Below, piece by piece: positions 1-7,087 of a stretch of 22,250 nucleotides of DNA. Positions within the stretch are counted from its first letter, which is position 1, and every line of letters begins with the position of its first letter. Source of the DNA: an uncultured Eubacteriales bacterium (GTDB taxonomy: Bacteria > Bacillota > Clostridia > Oscillospirales > CAG-272); NCBI GenBank assembly GCA_900546635.1, contig URDS01000035.1, positions 1 through 22,250 of the forward strand, given 5' to 3'. Made by a program: the position numbers and the translations under genes. Under the pieces are notes generated by a model. That model did no database searches. It was not told the DNA's origin and saw only the letters and a program-made list of their open reading frames with translations.

Positions 1-11
1 GCCTGTAAGGT

Positions 12-44
12 GTTTACAAGGCGGCGCATGTCCGCCTTGTAAAC
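12..44. repeat. Perfect 13-bp hairpin of unclear role
   Basis: The arms GTTTACAAGGCGG and CCGCCTTGTAAAC are perfect inverted copies around a 7-nt loop. Neither side is followed by a clean T-run; the plus-strand side has a dispersed T-rich stretch (45-70). It may be the terminator of a plus-strand gene outside the window, or the outermost of a series of hairpins beyond the citrate synthase gene. Confidence 0.6.
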
Positions 45-79
45 GTATTGTATTTTCAATTCTTATCTTTATGGATAAG

Positions 80-113
80 CATCCGCGGCAGGTCTTATAA
101 CCTGCCGCGGATG
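80..113 (-). terminator. Hairpin beyond the TCA operon, probable terminator
   Basis: A 13-bp perfect stem (CATCCGCGGCAGG and its complement) with an 8-nt loop lies about 30 nt past the citrate synthase stop. It is GC-rich and well placed to end the acn-icd-citrate synthase transcript, but no proper U-tract follows on the minus strand. It could therefore be a 3'-protecting hairpin or part of a Rho-dependent end. A small inverted repeat (CTTATC/GATAAG, 62-79) directly abuts it. Confidence 0.5.
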
Positions 114-143
114 GATATGGATAGCAGTATTTTGAAAAAAGCT

Positions 144-1493
144 CTATTTTCTATGCATCAGCGGAATATAGGGTGCGTCCGGCTGTACATTCATATACGC
201 GGGACGGATGATTTTTCCGTTGTTAATCAGTTCTTCGATTCGATGCGCGCTCCAGCCGGCAATTCTTGCTATGGCGAAAATCGGCGTAAACAGTTCCTCC
301 GGAAGATTCAGCATAGAATAGACAAAGCCGCTGTAGAAGTCTATGTTGGCGCAGATCGGCTTGTTTGTACCGTTCCGGCGGTAAAGAAGCTGCGGTGCAA
401 TCTCGGCGACGCGGGTATACAGTTCAAATTCGTCTTTTCTGCCTTTTTCAACCGACAGCTTTTCTACATAGCTTTTGAAGATTTGCGCACGCGGATCGGA
501 TTTTGTATATACCGCGTGTCCGATGCCGTAAATGAGACCGCTGCGGTCAAACGCTTCCTTGTCGAGAATGCGGGACAAATAGGCTTCGATTTCCGCATTG
601 TCCTCCCAGTCGCGGACATGCTCCATAATATCGGCGAACATATGAATGACTTTGATGTTGGCACCGCCGTGACGCGGCCCTTTCAGGGAGCAGAGCGAGG
701 CGGCCATAGCCGAATAGGTGTCGGTACCGGATGACGTGACCACGTGATTGGTGAACGTTGAGTTGTTCCCTCCGCCGTGCTCCGCATGCAGAATCAGAGA
801 AATGTCCAGGATCCGCGCTTCGAGTTCGGTATATTTTTTGTCTCTGCGCAGAAGCAGCAGAATGTTTTCCGCCATTGAACGGCTGCGGCTCGGCGTGTTG
901 ATATACAGGCTGTGTCCCTCGATAAAATGATTATACGAGTGATAGGAGTATATCGTAATCAGCGGCAGTACGGCAATCAGCTGCAGACACTGGGCGAGCA
1001 CGTTTGGGATCGAGATGTCGTTTGCCAGTTGATCGTAGGAATACAGGGTCAATACGCTTCGGGCAAGAGAATTCATCAGATCCCGCGAGGGGGCGCGCAT
1101 GATGACATCGCGCACAAACCCATCCGGCAGGGAGCGGTAGGAGGCGAGCAGCGCCGAAAAATCCTTTAACTCGGCGGGATTCGGCAGTTTGCCCATCAGG
1201 AGAAGAAAGACGGTTTCTTCAAAGCCGTACCGCTTTTCCGCGACAATGCCTTCGGTGAGGTCGTAGATGTTGATTCCGCGGTAACGCAGTTCACCGTCAC
1301 AATATTCCTTGCTGCCTTTTTCTTCTTTGGTTCCGTGGACGGAAGAAATTTCGGTCAGACCGGTCAGAACGCCCTTGCCGTCTGCATCGCGAAGTCCGCG
1401 CTTGACGTCGTAGGTTTTATAAAGCGATGCGTCAATATTGCTGTTTTCGATGCATTGCCGCGCGAGCGTATTGATGTATGCAAATTCGGACAC
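144..1493 (-). CDS. gltA: Citrate synthase
   Basis: This enzyme condenses oxaloacetate with acetyl-CoA to citrate in the cytoplasm. At 449 residues it is full length for bacterial citrate synthases. The catalytic triad is visible: His in HAEHGGGNNS (about 236-239), His326 in GIGHAVY and Asp385 in ANIDFYSGF. The CoA-side segment KGPRHGGANI (271-280) is also present. The start is GTG at 1493, chosen because AAGGAGA sits 7 nt before it and no better start is near. It is the last gene of a three-gene operon, 45 nt after the isocitrate dehydrogenase stop, so all steps from oxaloacetate to 2-oxoglutarate are encoded together. A 2-methylcitrate synthase activity cannot be excluded from sequence, but the aconitase and isocitrate dehydrogenase neighbours favour citrate. 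Confidence 0.93.
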   Translation of the reverse strand: MSEFAYINTLARQCIENSNIDASLYKTYDVKRGLRDADGKGVLTGLTEISSVHGTKEEKGSKEYCDGELRYRGINIYDLTEGIVAEKRYGFEETVFLLLMGKLPNPAELKDFSALLASYRSLPDGFVRDVIMRAPSRDLMNSLARSVLTLYSYDQLANDISIPNVLAQCLQLIAVLPLITIYSYHSYNHFIEGHSLYINTPSRSRSMAENILLLLRRDKKYTELEARILDISLILHAEHGGGNNSTFTNHVVTSSGTDTYSAMAASLCSLKGPRHGGANIKVIHMFADIMEHVRDWEDNAEIEAYLSRILDKEAFDRSGLIYGIGHAVYTKSDPRAQIFKSYVEKLSVEKGRKDEFELYTRVAEIAPQLLYRRNGTNKPICANIDFYSGFVYSMLNLPEELFTPIFAIARIAGWSAHRIEELINNGKIIRPAYMNVQPDAPYIPLMHRK

Positions 1494-1538
1494 GCTTGTA
1501 TCTCCTTTTTGATAAATGATTTCAGATGGATCCGGAAT

Positions 1539-2711
1539 TTAAAGCGCCGCAAGTGTGCGAAGCAGATATTCTGCAAATTCGCCGCATTTGGCTCCGTCAC
1601 GGTCGCCGGTAACATGAAGCTTTGCCGCATCGCCGGTACAGATGCGCATTGCGGCCGCGAGCTTGTCGGCCTCCGGAATATAGCCGATATGCCGCAGAAG
1701 CATTTCCACGGCTTTCAAAATACTTGAGGGATTGGCGTATTCGCCGATCCCCTCCTCGATCATGCGGGGCGCGGAGCCGTGTACGGCCTCAAACATAGCA
1801 TAGCGTCCGCCGATGTTTGCGCTGCCGGCGGTTCCGACGCCGCCTTGAATCTGCGCCGCTTCGTCGGTAATGATGTCGCCGTAAAGGTTGGGTAGCACAA
1901 AAACTTCAAAGCGGGAGCGGATTGCCGGGTTGACAAGGTTTGCCGCCATGATGTCGATGTACCAGTCCTCAATGCAGAGTTCCGGATATTCGCGCTCGGC
2001 AAGTTCGCGGCAGATGCGCGCGAATTTTCCGTCGGTTTTCTTCATGATGTTGGCTTTTGTAACGATCGATACATTCTTTTTCCCGTTTTGGCGGGCAAAG
2101 TTGTACGCGGCACGCGCGATTCGCTCGGTGCCGAGGTCGGTCGTAACTTTGAAATCGCAGGACAAAACGCCCGGAATTTCTACGCCGCGGCTGCCGAGCA
2201 CATATTCTCCCTCGGTATTTTCGCGGTAGAACGTCCAGTCGATGCCGAGTTCCGGCACGGCTACCGGCCGCACGTTGGCAAACAGGTCAAGTTCGCGGCG
2301 AAGCGCTACGTTTGCGCTTTCAAGTTCGGGTGCGCCCGTGCCGCCTTTCGGCGTCGTGGTCGGGCCTTTCAGCAGGACGTGGCATTCTTTGATTGCGGCG
2401 AGAACGCCGTCCGGAATGCTCTGACCCTTTTGCATACGGTTTTCAATGGTGAGACCTTCAATGCGGCGCAGTTCTACGCGGCCGGATTTGATTTTGTCGC
2501 CCAGCAAATATTCGAGCGTGCGGGTAGCCTCGCGGCAGATAATGGGGCCGATGCCGTCCCCGTCGCAAATGCCGATAATCAGTTTGTCGAGCGAGGCGTA
2601 GTCTACGGGGCGGGACAATTCTTCCATTTTTTTCGTGCGCTCGGTTTGCTCAATGAGCAGCGTTTCAAAGGATTTTGCGGCGCTCTTTATGGATTCGGTG
2701 TATTCGTTCAT
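1539..2711 (-). CDS. icd: Isocitrate dehydrogenase (isocitrate/isopropylmalate dehydrogenase family)
   Basis: It oxidatively decarboxylates isocitrate to 2-oxoglutarate in the cytoplasm. Family motifs appear in order: GDGIGP (51-56), the substrate loop with Ser132, Asn134, Arg138 and Arg148 (ESANVALRRELDLFANVRP), FYRENTEGEY (161-170), the catalytic Lys219 in TKANIMK, the metal Asp residues in NLYGDIITDEA (Asp279, Asp283) and HGSAP (311-315). The first 40 residues form a helical extension before the dehydrogenase fold. The ATG at 2711 follows AAGGAA, which overlaps the aconitase stop; the gap is 11 nt. The residues after HGSAP are Arg-Met, neither the Lys-Tyr of E. coli NADP enzyme nor the Asp-Ile type of NAD enzymes, so cofactor choice is open. 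3-isopropylmalate dehydrogenase is the main alternative, but operon context argues against it. Confidence 0.88.
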   Translation of the reverse strand: MNEYTESIKSAAKSFETLLIEQTERTKKMEELSRPVDYASLDKLIIGICDGDGIGPIICREATRTLEYLLGDKIKSGRVELRRIEGLTIENRMQKGQSIPDGVLAAIKECHVLLKGPTTTPKGGTGAPELESANVALRRELDLFANVRPVAVPELGIDWTFYRENTEGEYVLGSRGVEIPGVLSCDFKVTTDLGTERIARAAYNFARQNGKKNVSIVTKANIMKKTDGKFARICRELAEREYPELCIEDWYIDIMAANLVNPAIRSRFEVFVLPNLYGDIITDEAAQIQGGVGTAGSANIGGRYAMFEAVHGSAPRMIEEGIGEYANPSSILKAVEMLLRHIGYIPEADKLAAAMRICTGDAAKLHVTGDRDGAKCGEFAEYLLRTLAAL

Positions 2712-2722
2712 TTTTTCGTTCC

Positions 2723-4663
2723 TTATTTCTGATTTGATGATTTCGTTTCTCTGGTATAGGGGAGCAGGCCGCCTGCGCGCAGAATGTCAATTTGCCGGTC
2801 GGTCAGCGCGCAGCAAAGCGGAATCTTCGTTCCGTCGGACAGAGACAGGATAGCTTCGCCTTCGCGAACGGCGTCAAAAATGTCGTCGAGTACGATGTCA
2901 TCGCCCTCCGAGATTTTGTCGTAATCCGCCGGTGCGGCAAAGGTCAGCGGCAGAATGCCGGCGTTGATCAGGTTTGCCGCGTGAATACGGGCAAAGCTTT
3001 TTGCGATAACGGCCTTTACGCCGAGATACAGAGGCGCAAGCGCGGCGTGTTCTCTGGATGAGCCCTGGCCGTAGTTCGCGCCGCCTACAATGACGCTGGT
3101 TCTGAGCGCCTTGGCACGGGCGGGGAACTGCTCGTCGCATACGGTAAAGCAATGCTTGGAAATTTCGGGAATATTGGAGCGAAGCGGCAGAATCTTTGCG
3201 CCGGCCGGCATGATGTGGTCGGTGGTGATGTTGTCGCCGACTTTCAGTGAGCATTTGCAGGCGATTTGATTTTCGAGCGGGTGCGTTTCCGGGAACGGTT
3301 TGATGTTCGGCCCGCGGAGAATTTCCACCTTGTCCGCATCTTCAGGCGATGCGGGCGGTTCGATCATGTTGTCGTTAATAAGGAACTGCGCCGGCATTTC
3401 AAAGACAGGCATGTCGCCGAGCGCGGTCGGATCGGAGAGATGACCGTTGATCGCGGAGAGCGCCGCGACTTCCGGAGATACGAGATAAACCTGCGCATCC
3501 TTAGTACCCGAACGGCCGAGGAAATTGCGGTTGAACGTGCGAAGCGAGATTCCGCCGGAATTTGGTGATTGCCCCATACCGATGCAGGGACCGCAAGCCG
3601 ATTCCAGAACGCGGGCGCCCGCGGCGATCATCACGGCCAGCGCGCCGTTTTCCGCAAGCATGTTCAGCACCTGCTTTGAACCGGGCGCAATCGAAAGAGA
3701 GACGTTGGGCGCAATTGTTTTTCCTTTTAATATGTATGCAACTTTCAGCATATCAAGAAGCGAACTGTTGGTGCAGGATCCGATACAGACCTGATCGATC
3801 GGCATATCTCCAAGTTCGCGTATCGTTTTGACGTTATCCGGCGAATGCGGGCAGGCCGCCATGGGTTCGAGCTTTGAGAGATCAATGCGGATTTCTTCAT
3901 CGTAGACCGCGTCGCTGTCGGCGGCGAGCGGTGTGTAAGCTTCGACACGCCCCTGCGCTGCCAGAAATTCGCGGGTAATTTCATCAGAGGGGAAGATGGA
4001 GGTCGTCGCGCCGAGTTCCGCGCCCATGTTGGTGATGGTGGCGCGTTCGGGGACGGAGAGCGTGGCGACGCCGTCGCCGGTATATTCCATTACGCGGCCG
4101 ACTCCGCCTTTTACCGTCAGCAGACGAAGCACCTCTAAAATAACGTCTTTTGCCGCGACCCAGGGACGCAGACGGCCGGTGAGTTCAACTTTGACAATTT
4201 TAGGATAGGTAATATAATAAGCGCCGCCGCCCATCGCCACGGCGACATCCAGTCCGCCGGCTCCGATGGCGATCATGCCGAGCCCGCCGCCGGTCGGCGT
4301 ATGGCTGTCGGAACCGATAAGCGTTTTTCCCGGTACGCCGAAGCGTTCCAGATGTACCTGATGGCAGATGCCGTTGCCGGGACGGCTGAAGTAAATGCCG
4401 TGTTTCTTCGCTATCGAACCGATAAAGCGGTGGTCGTCCGCATTTTCAAAACCGTTTTGCAGCGTATTGTGGTCAATATAGGCGACTGAACGCTCAGTGC
4501 GTACGCGCGGAATGCCCATTGCCTCAAATTCAAGGTAGGCCATCGTGCCTGTAGCGTCCTGCGTCAGCGTTTGATCGATGCGGATGCCGATTTCACGGCC
4601 TTTTTCAAAAACGCCGTCCACAACATGAGCTTTCAAAATTTTTTCAGTAAGCGTAAGTCCCAT
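2723..4663 (-). CDS. acn: Aconitate hydratase (aconitase)
   Basis: It isomerises citrate to isocitrate through cis-aconitate using a [4Fe-4S] cluster. The three cluster cysteines are visible: Cys297 in CIGSCTNSS, and Cys357 and Cys360 in CGPCIGMG. The swivelling C-terminal domain has the SSREHAA active-site motif (535-541), preceded by the GGANYGQG segment. At 646 residues it belongs to the shorter bacterial aconitases, well below the roughly 890-residue AcnA type. The N-terminal half carries LIGSDSHTPTGGGLGM (115-130), a hallmark of the superfamily. ATG at 4663 has CGGAGGGG 7 nt upstream. It is the first gene of the TCA operon, with a promoter at 4706-4734. Homoaconitase or isopropylmalate isomerase are unlikely because both domains are fused and the neighbours are TCA genes. 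Confidence 0.93.
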   Translation of the reverse strand: MGLTLTEKILKAHVVDGVFEKGREIGIRIDQTLTQDATGTMAYLEFEAMGIPRVRTERSVAYIDHNTLQNGFENADDHRFIGSIAKKHGIYFSRPGNGICHQVHLERFGVPGKTLIGSDSHTPTGGGLGMIAIGAGGLDVAVAMGGGAYYITYPKIVKVELTGRLRPWVAAKDVILEVLRLLTVKGGVGRVMEYTGDGVATLSVPERATITNMGAELGATTSIFPSDEITREFLAAQGRVEAYTPLAADSDAVYDEEIRIDLSKLEPMAACPHSPDNVKTIRELGDMPIDQVCIGSCTNSSLLDMLKVAYILKGKTIAPNVSLSIAPGSKQVLNMLAENGALAVMIAAGARVLESACGPCIGMGQSPNSGGISLRTFNRNFLGRSGTKDAQVYLVSPEVAALSAINGHLSDPTALGDMPVFEMPAQFLINDNMIEPPASPEDADKVEILRGPNIKPFPETHPLENQIACKCSLKVGDNITTDHIMPAGAKILPLRSNIPEISKHCFTVCDEQFPARAKALRTSVIVGGANYGQGSSREHAALAPLYLGVKAVIAKSFARIHAANLINAGILPLTFAAPADYDKISEGDDIVLDDIFDAVREGEAILSLSDGTKIPLCCALTDRQIDILRAGGLLPYTRETKSSNQK

Positions 4664-4705
4664 GGATATTGTCCCCTCCGATAGATAATTTTAATGGATA
4701 AAGCA

Positions 4706-4734
4706 ATTCTAACACAATCCAACCAAAAATGCAA
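4706..4734 (-). promoter_or_regulatory. Promoter of the acn-icd-citrate synthase operon
   Basis: On the minus strand TTGCAT (4729-4734) is followed after exactly 17 nt by TAGAAT (4706-4711), a good vegetative sigma-factor match about 43 nt upstream of the aconitase start. The AT-rich sequence upstream (4740-4800) could bind a regulator such as CcpC, but I see no certain site. Confidence 0.7.
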
Positions 4735-4860
4735 GAACAATCTGATAAAAGTTCATTTTATGGCAATATTATCCCAAAAAATTTGGATATGATGGCCTAA
4801 AATTGAACAATTCAAATCTTGCTCTTGCATTTTTTTGTGTCTGTTTTGTGTCAGGTTGGG

Positions 4861-4886
4861 AAACCGAACGTGTATCTGTTCGGTTT
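4861..4886 (+). terminator. Small hairpin with T-run on plus strand
   Basis: Arms AAACCGAAC and GTTCGGTTT (9 bp, 8-nt loop) run into TTTTT on the plus strand. No plus-strand gene ends here, so it may be a chance terminator-like hairpin, a block to antisense transcription, or a second hairpin behind the larger one at 4892-4932. Confidence 0.45.
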
Positions 4887-4891
4887 TTAAA

Positions 4892-4932
4892 GCCCACCCC
4901 CGCAGTTCGAGTGCCGAACTGCGGGGGTGGGC
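4892..4932 (-). terminator. 18-bp GC-rich hairpin ending the ROK kinase unit
   Basis: The arms GCCCACCCCCGCAGTTCG and their exact complement enclose a 5-nt loop; the stem begins 7 nt past the stop of the small membrane protein gene. On the minus strand it runs into TTTAAAAACC, a poor U-tract, so termination strength is uncertain. The stem is unusually long and G-rich. Confidence 0.65.
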
Positions 4933-4938
4933 GGTCTG

Positions 4939-5214
4939 TTATGGTTCTATGTTTCGGATGTCTGCGTCGCTGTTTTTTTCACCTTTTATTTTCCGAATTT
5001 CTTCCTCAAGATAAAAGATACGTTTTTCTAAATTTTCTATTTTTCCGAGCAATTCGCTGCCGACAAAACAGGAGGCGCTGGCAAATAAAATCAGCGCAAA
5101 GCCGATAACTCCGAACAGTGAATAAAGCTCGGCGCGCGGATTTTGCATATAAAGAAGAACGATAAGCGCCGCAAAGAATAGGAAAAGCCCGATGAATTTG
5201 AGCGTTTTTTTCAT
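4939..5214 (-). CDS. Small membrane protein with two transmembrane helices and a coiled-coil tail
   Basis: I do not recognise the family. The 91-residue product has two hydrophobic segments (about 6-23 and 32-52), separated by a short polar turn, then a charged heptad-like stretch (55-79, with LLGKIENLEKRIFYLEEEI) and an acidic tail. The shape suggests two membrane helices presenting a short coiled coil to the cytoplasm. The reading frame is open further upstream, but ATG at 5214 is the likely start: it has GGAGG 7 nt before it, the upstream part would lie inside the ROK gene in another frame, and ATG overlaps the ROK stop as ATGA. This points to translational coupling with the kinase. No function is assigned. 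Confidence 0.75.
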   Translation of the reverse strand: MKKTLKFIGLFLFFAALIVLLYMQNPRAELYSLFGVIGFALILFASASCFVGSELLGKIENLEKRIFYLEEEIRKIKGEKNSDADIRNIEP

Positions 5215-6161
5215 AACTCGGCCTCCAGCATCGCGGCGCCGATAATGCCCGCATCGTTTTTGCAGCTTGCAATGCGCAGTTGTGTGCGCTTTGCAGGAGC
5301 TTTGGTGTATTCCTCTTTTTGAATCTTCGGTTCGAGCAGATCGAGCAAAAGCTGCCCCTCGCCCGAAATACCGCCGCCGATGATAAAGACTTCCGGCTGA
5401 AAGATATTGATCAGCGAGATGATGCCGCACGATAAATAATCGGTATATTTTTCGATGACGCGGGCAGCGGCGGCATCTCCTTTGCGGAATGCATCAAAAG
5501 CGGTGCGGCCGTTGACTTTTCCGCCGTACATCGCGGTTGACTCACCGCGTTTTTCACAGCGCTCGATTTCTTCGCGTGTCATGCGCGTCAGCGCCGTAGC
5601 GGCGCCGTATACTTCAAAGCAGCCTCTGCGTCCGCAGCCACAGGGTTCTCCGCCTTTTTCAATGACCATGTGTCCGAGTTCGCCGGCAAGTCCGTTGAAT
5701 CCTGTGTAAATGTTTCCGTGCAGGATAATGCCGCCGCCGATTCCGGTTCCGAGCGTGATCATGACTGCGCTTTCGGCGTCTTTGGCTGCGCCTGCCCGCG
5801 CTTCCGCCAGTGCGGCGGCATTTGCGTCGTTAATCAGCTTTACAGGAACTCCGTCCAGCATACCGGACAGCATTTCGCAGACATTGATGCCCGAAAACGG
5901 AATATTCGGGGTAAACAGGATTTTTCCGCTTGCCGGATCAACGCCGCCCGGAACGGCAAGGCCGATCAGCCGAATATCCGCGAGCGTTTCACCGCTTTGG
6001 CGGAGAAGGTTTTTGCAGAGAGAGGCAATATCCGAAAGGATTTCTTCGCACGGCCGCGCGGCCTGCGTAGGGATGGACTGTTTTATTAAAATATTTCCGT
6101 TTGTATCGACGATGCCCGCGGCGATGTTGGTACCGCCGAGGTCGATTCCGATGCTGTTCAT
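5211..6161 (-). CDS. ROK family sugar kinase (glucokinase-like)
   Basis: It is a cytoplasmic ATP-dependent hexose kinase of the ROK family, probably phosphorylating glucose or a related sugar. Visible features over 316 residues are the N-terminal phosphate loop DLGGTN (7-12), the catalytic Asp112 in NDANAAALAE, LGTGIGGG (137-144), ELGHMVI (161-167), the zinc-binding cluster CGCGRRGC (174-181) and the C-terminal GGGIS adenosine motif. There is no N-terminal helix-turn-helix, so it is a kinase and not a ROK repressor. ATG at 6161 is preceded by GGAGGG. It is first of a two-gene unit with a consensus promoter and overlaps the next gene by ATGA. ManNAc or fructose kinase activity cannot be ruled out from sequence. 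It may phosphorylate sugars released by the nearby uptake system, which is inference. Confidence 0.88.
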   Translation of the reverse strand: MNSIGIDLGGTNIAAGIVDTNGNILIKQSIPTQAARPCEEILSDIASLCKNLLRQSGETLADIRLIGLAVPGGVDPASGKILFTPNIPFSGINVCEMLSGMLDGVPVKLINDANAAALAEARAGAAKDAESAVMITLGTGIGGGIILHGNIYTGFNGLAGELGHMVIEKGGEPCGCGRRGCFEVYGAATALTRMTREEIERCEKRGESTAMYGGKVNGRTAFDAFRKGDAAAARVIEKYTDYLSCGIISLINIFQPEVFIIGGGISGEGQLLLDLLEPKIQKEEYTKAPAKRTQLRIASCKNDAGIIGAAMLEAEL

Positions 6162-6199
6162 GGCTTCCCTCCAGAATCAAATTATTTCCTTAATTATAA

Positions 6200-6228
6200 A
6201 TTATAGAGTATGGTCAATAAAATGTCAA
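6200..6228 (-). promoter_or_regulatory. Consensus promoter of the ROK kinase unit
   Basis: On the minus strand TTGACA (6223-6228) and TATAAT (6200-6205) are separated by exactly 17 nt, a perfect vegetative promoter. The inferred RNA start is about 32 nt before the kinase ATG. A 26-bp palindrome (6251-6276) lies just upstream of the -35 box. Confidence 0.85.
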
Positions 6229-6250
6229 TCGGCACGGGAAAATTAAATGA

Positions 6251-6276
6251 AACGGAAAAATTTAAATTTATCCGTT
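6251..6276. promoter_or_regulatory. 26-bp palindrome, candidate operator upstream of ROK promoter
   Basis: Arms AACGGA and TCCGTT flank a core of AAATTT-AAATTT. Twelve of 13 symmetric positions match, with one A/A mismatch. It lies about 22 bp upstream of the -35 box of the ROK unit, where an activator or repressor could bind. No regulator gene is in the window. Confidence 0.5.
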
Positions 6277-6608
6277 CTGTAAAAAACAAAATAAAATTAT
6301 AACCCCACAGAAGAGTTTTAAACGGTAAAGTGAAAGGCGCGCTTCGTTTCTGCCGGGGATTTTGATCGTTTTTTCGGAAGACATACTTTTGGAAAAAACA
6401 AAAACCGAGAATGAAAGTTTTAATATATTAATATATTTTTTTGAAAAAAATAAAAAATATGCTTCAGAATTTGACACATTACGCTTTTGTTCTCTGTTTC
6501 ATTGTGCATTCTGCATATGTGTAGAAATCAACTGCCTGTTTTTGTGATTTTTATACAAATTTTTTAAGGAATAAATATGTCGAAAAAATAAAGTGTAAAA
6601 CCGAAAAA

Positions 6609-6628
6609 TTGTTAATTTGATTTAACAA
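6609..6628. promoter_or_regulatory. Interrupted palindrome TTGTTAA-N6-TTAACAA
   Basis: Seven-bp perfect arms separated by 6 bp give a 20-bp dyad typical in size of a dimeric regulator site. In sequence this AT-rich such dyads also arise by chance, so the call is weak. Confidence 0.3.
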
Positions 6629-6686
6629 AAACAAAAAGTAAATGAAAAGTTATAAGAAATAAGCAAAAATAGGCGTTATTAACTGC

Positions 6687-6713
6687 ATTTTAGATAATTA
6701 AATTATCTAAAAT
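6687..6713. promoter_or_regulatory. 27-bp perfect palindrome, candidate operator
   Basis: Thirteen-bp arms (ATTTTAGATAATT and its exact complement) flank a single central A (6700). With no room for a loop it suits a DNA-binding dimer better than an RNA hairpin. It lies about 130 bp upstream of the -35 box of the large operon, a distance compatible with looping or with an activator. Confidence 0.5.
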
Positions 6714-6844
6714 ATAAGCGCATGGGATCGGCGTTTGTGCTGTGAATCAGGGCTTGTCATGAAAAAGGGGGCATATACAATATAATGGAATGGAAAAAAC
6801 GAACTTAGGACTATAAATATACGAAAAGCTTGAAATAACCCTAC

Positions 6845-6873
6845 TTGACAACAATGTGACGGCGTGCTAAAAT
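6845..6873 (+). promoter_or_regulatory. Promoter of the seven-gene transport operon
   Basis: TTGACA (6845-6850), a 17-nt spacer and TAAAAT (6868-6873) form a strong vegetative promoter match. The inferred start near 6880 leaves a leader of about 245 nt before the ATG at 7126. The quality of the promoter suggests control by a repressor or through the leader more than by an alternative sigma factor. Confidence 0.75.
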
Positions 6874-6955
6874 ATACAAGTACATTTATGGGTAATTTTG
6901 CACATAGCATCTGAAAAAACTGCAAAAACAGACATCTTTTATCGGCGCATTGTGC

Positions 6956-7000
6956 ATTTTGTCCCGGAACACTGCGTGCCGTTCCTTGTGTAGGCAAAAT
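6956..7000 (+). promoter_or_regulatory. Potential nested hairpin in operon leader
   Basis: ATTTTG (6956-6961) can pair with CAAAAT (6995-7000), and inside it GGAAC (6966-6970) with GTTCC (6981-6985). It matches no riboswitch class I know. It lies in the middle of the 5' leader and may be a structured regulatory element. The pairing is read by eye, with no energy calculation. Confidence 0.35.
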
Positions 7001-7059
7001 CGAGTAAAATCGTATGTCCCGGTTCGCAGTCCCGGCCTTTTATCAAATGTGCGGAAACC

Positions 7060-7087
7060 TGTGTGCGCGTGCGCGCACGTATGCGCA
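7060..7087. repeat. 28-bp alternating purine-pyrimidine (Z-DNA-prone) tract
   Basis: Every position alternates pyrimidine and purine across 28 bp, mostly CG/GT/AC steps. It includes the 12-bp palindrome CGTGCGCGCACG (7068-7079). It is located 39 bp before the start codon of the binding-protein gene, just upstream of its ribosome site. Confidence 0.8.

Noticed and set aside
2088..2732. A 214-codon plus-strand open frame opposite isocitrate dehydrogenase
   Set aside because: The minus-strand frame has all dehydrogenase motifs. The plus frame is Ala/Phe/Arg-rich shadow with no ribosome site.
6362..6547. Possible small gene in the AT-rich intergenic region
   Set aside because: There is no ribosome site or ATG start with context, and the product has AT-driven composition with no pattern.
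6754..6786. TTGTCA and TATAAT as a second promoter for the operon
   Set aside because: The spacer is 21 nt, too long for a normal promoter; TTGACA-17-TAAAAT at 6845-6873 is far better.
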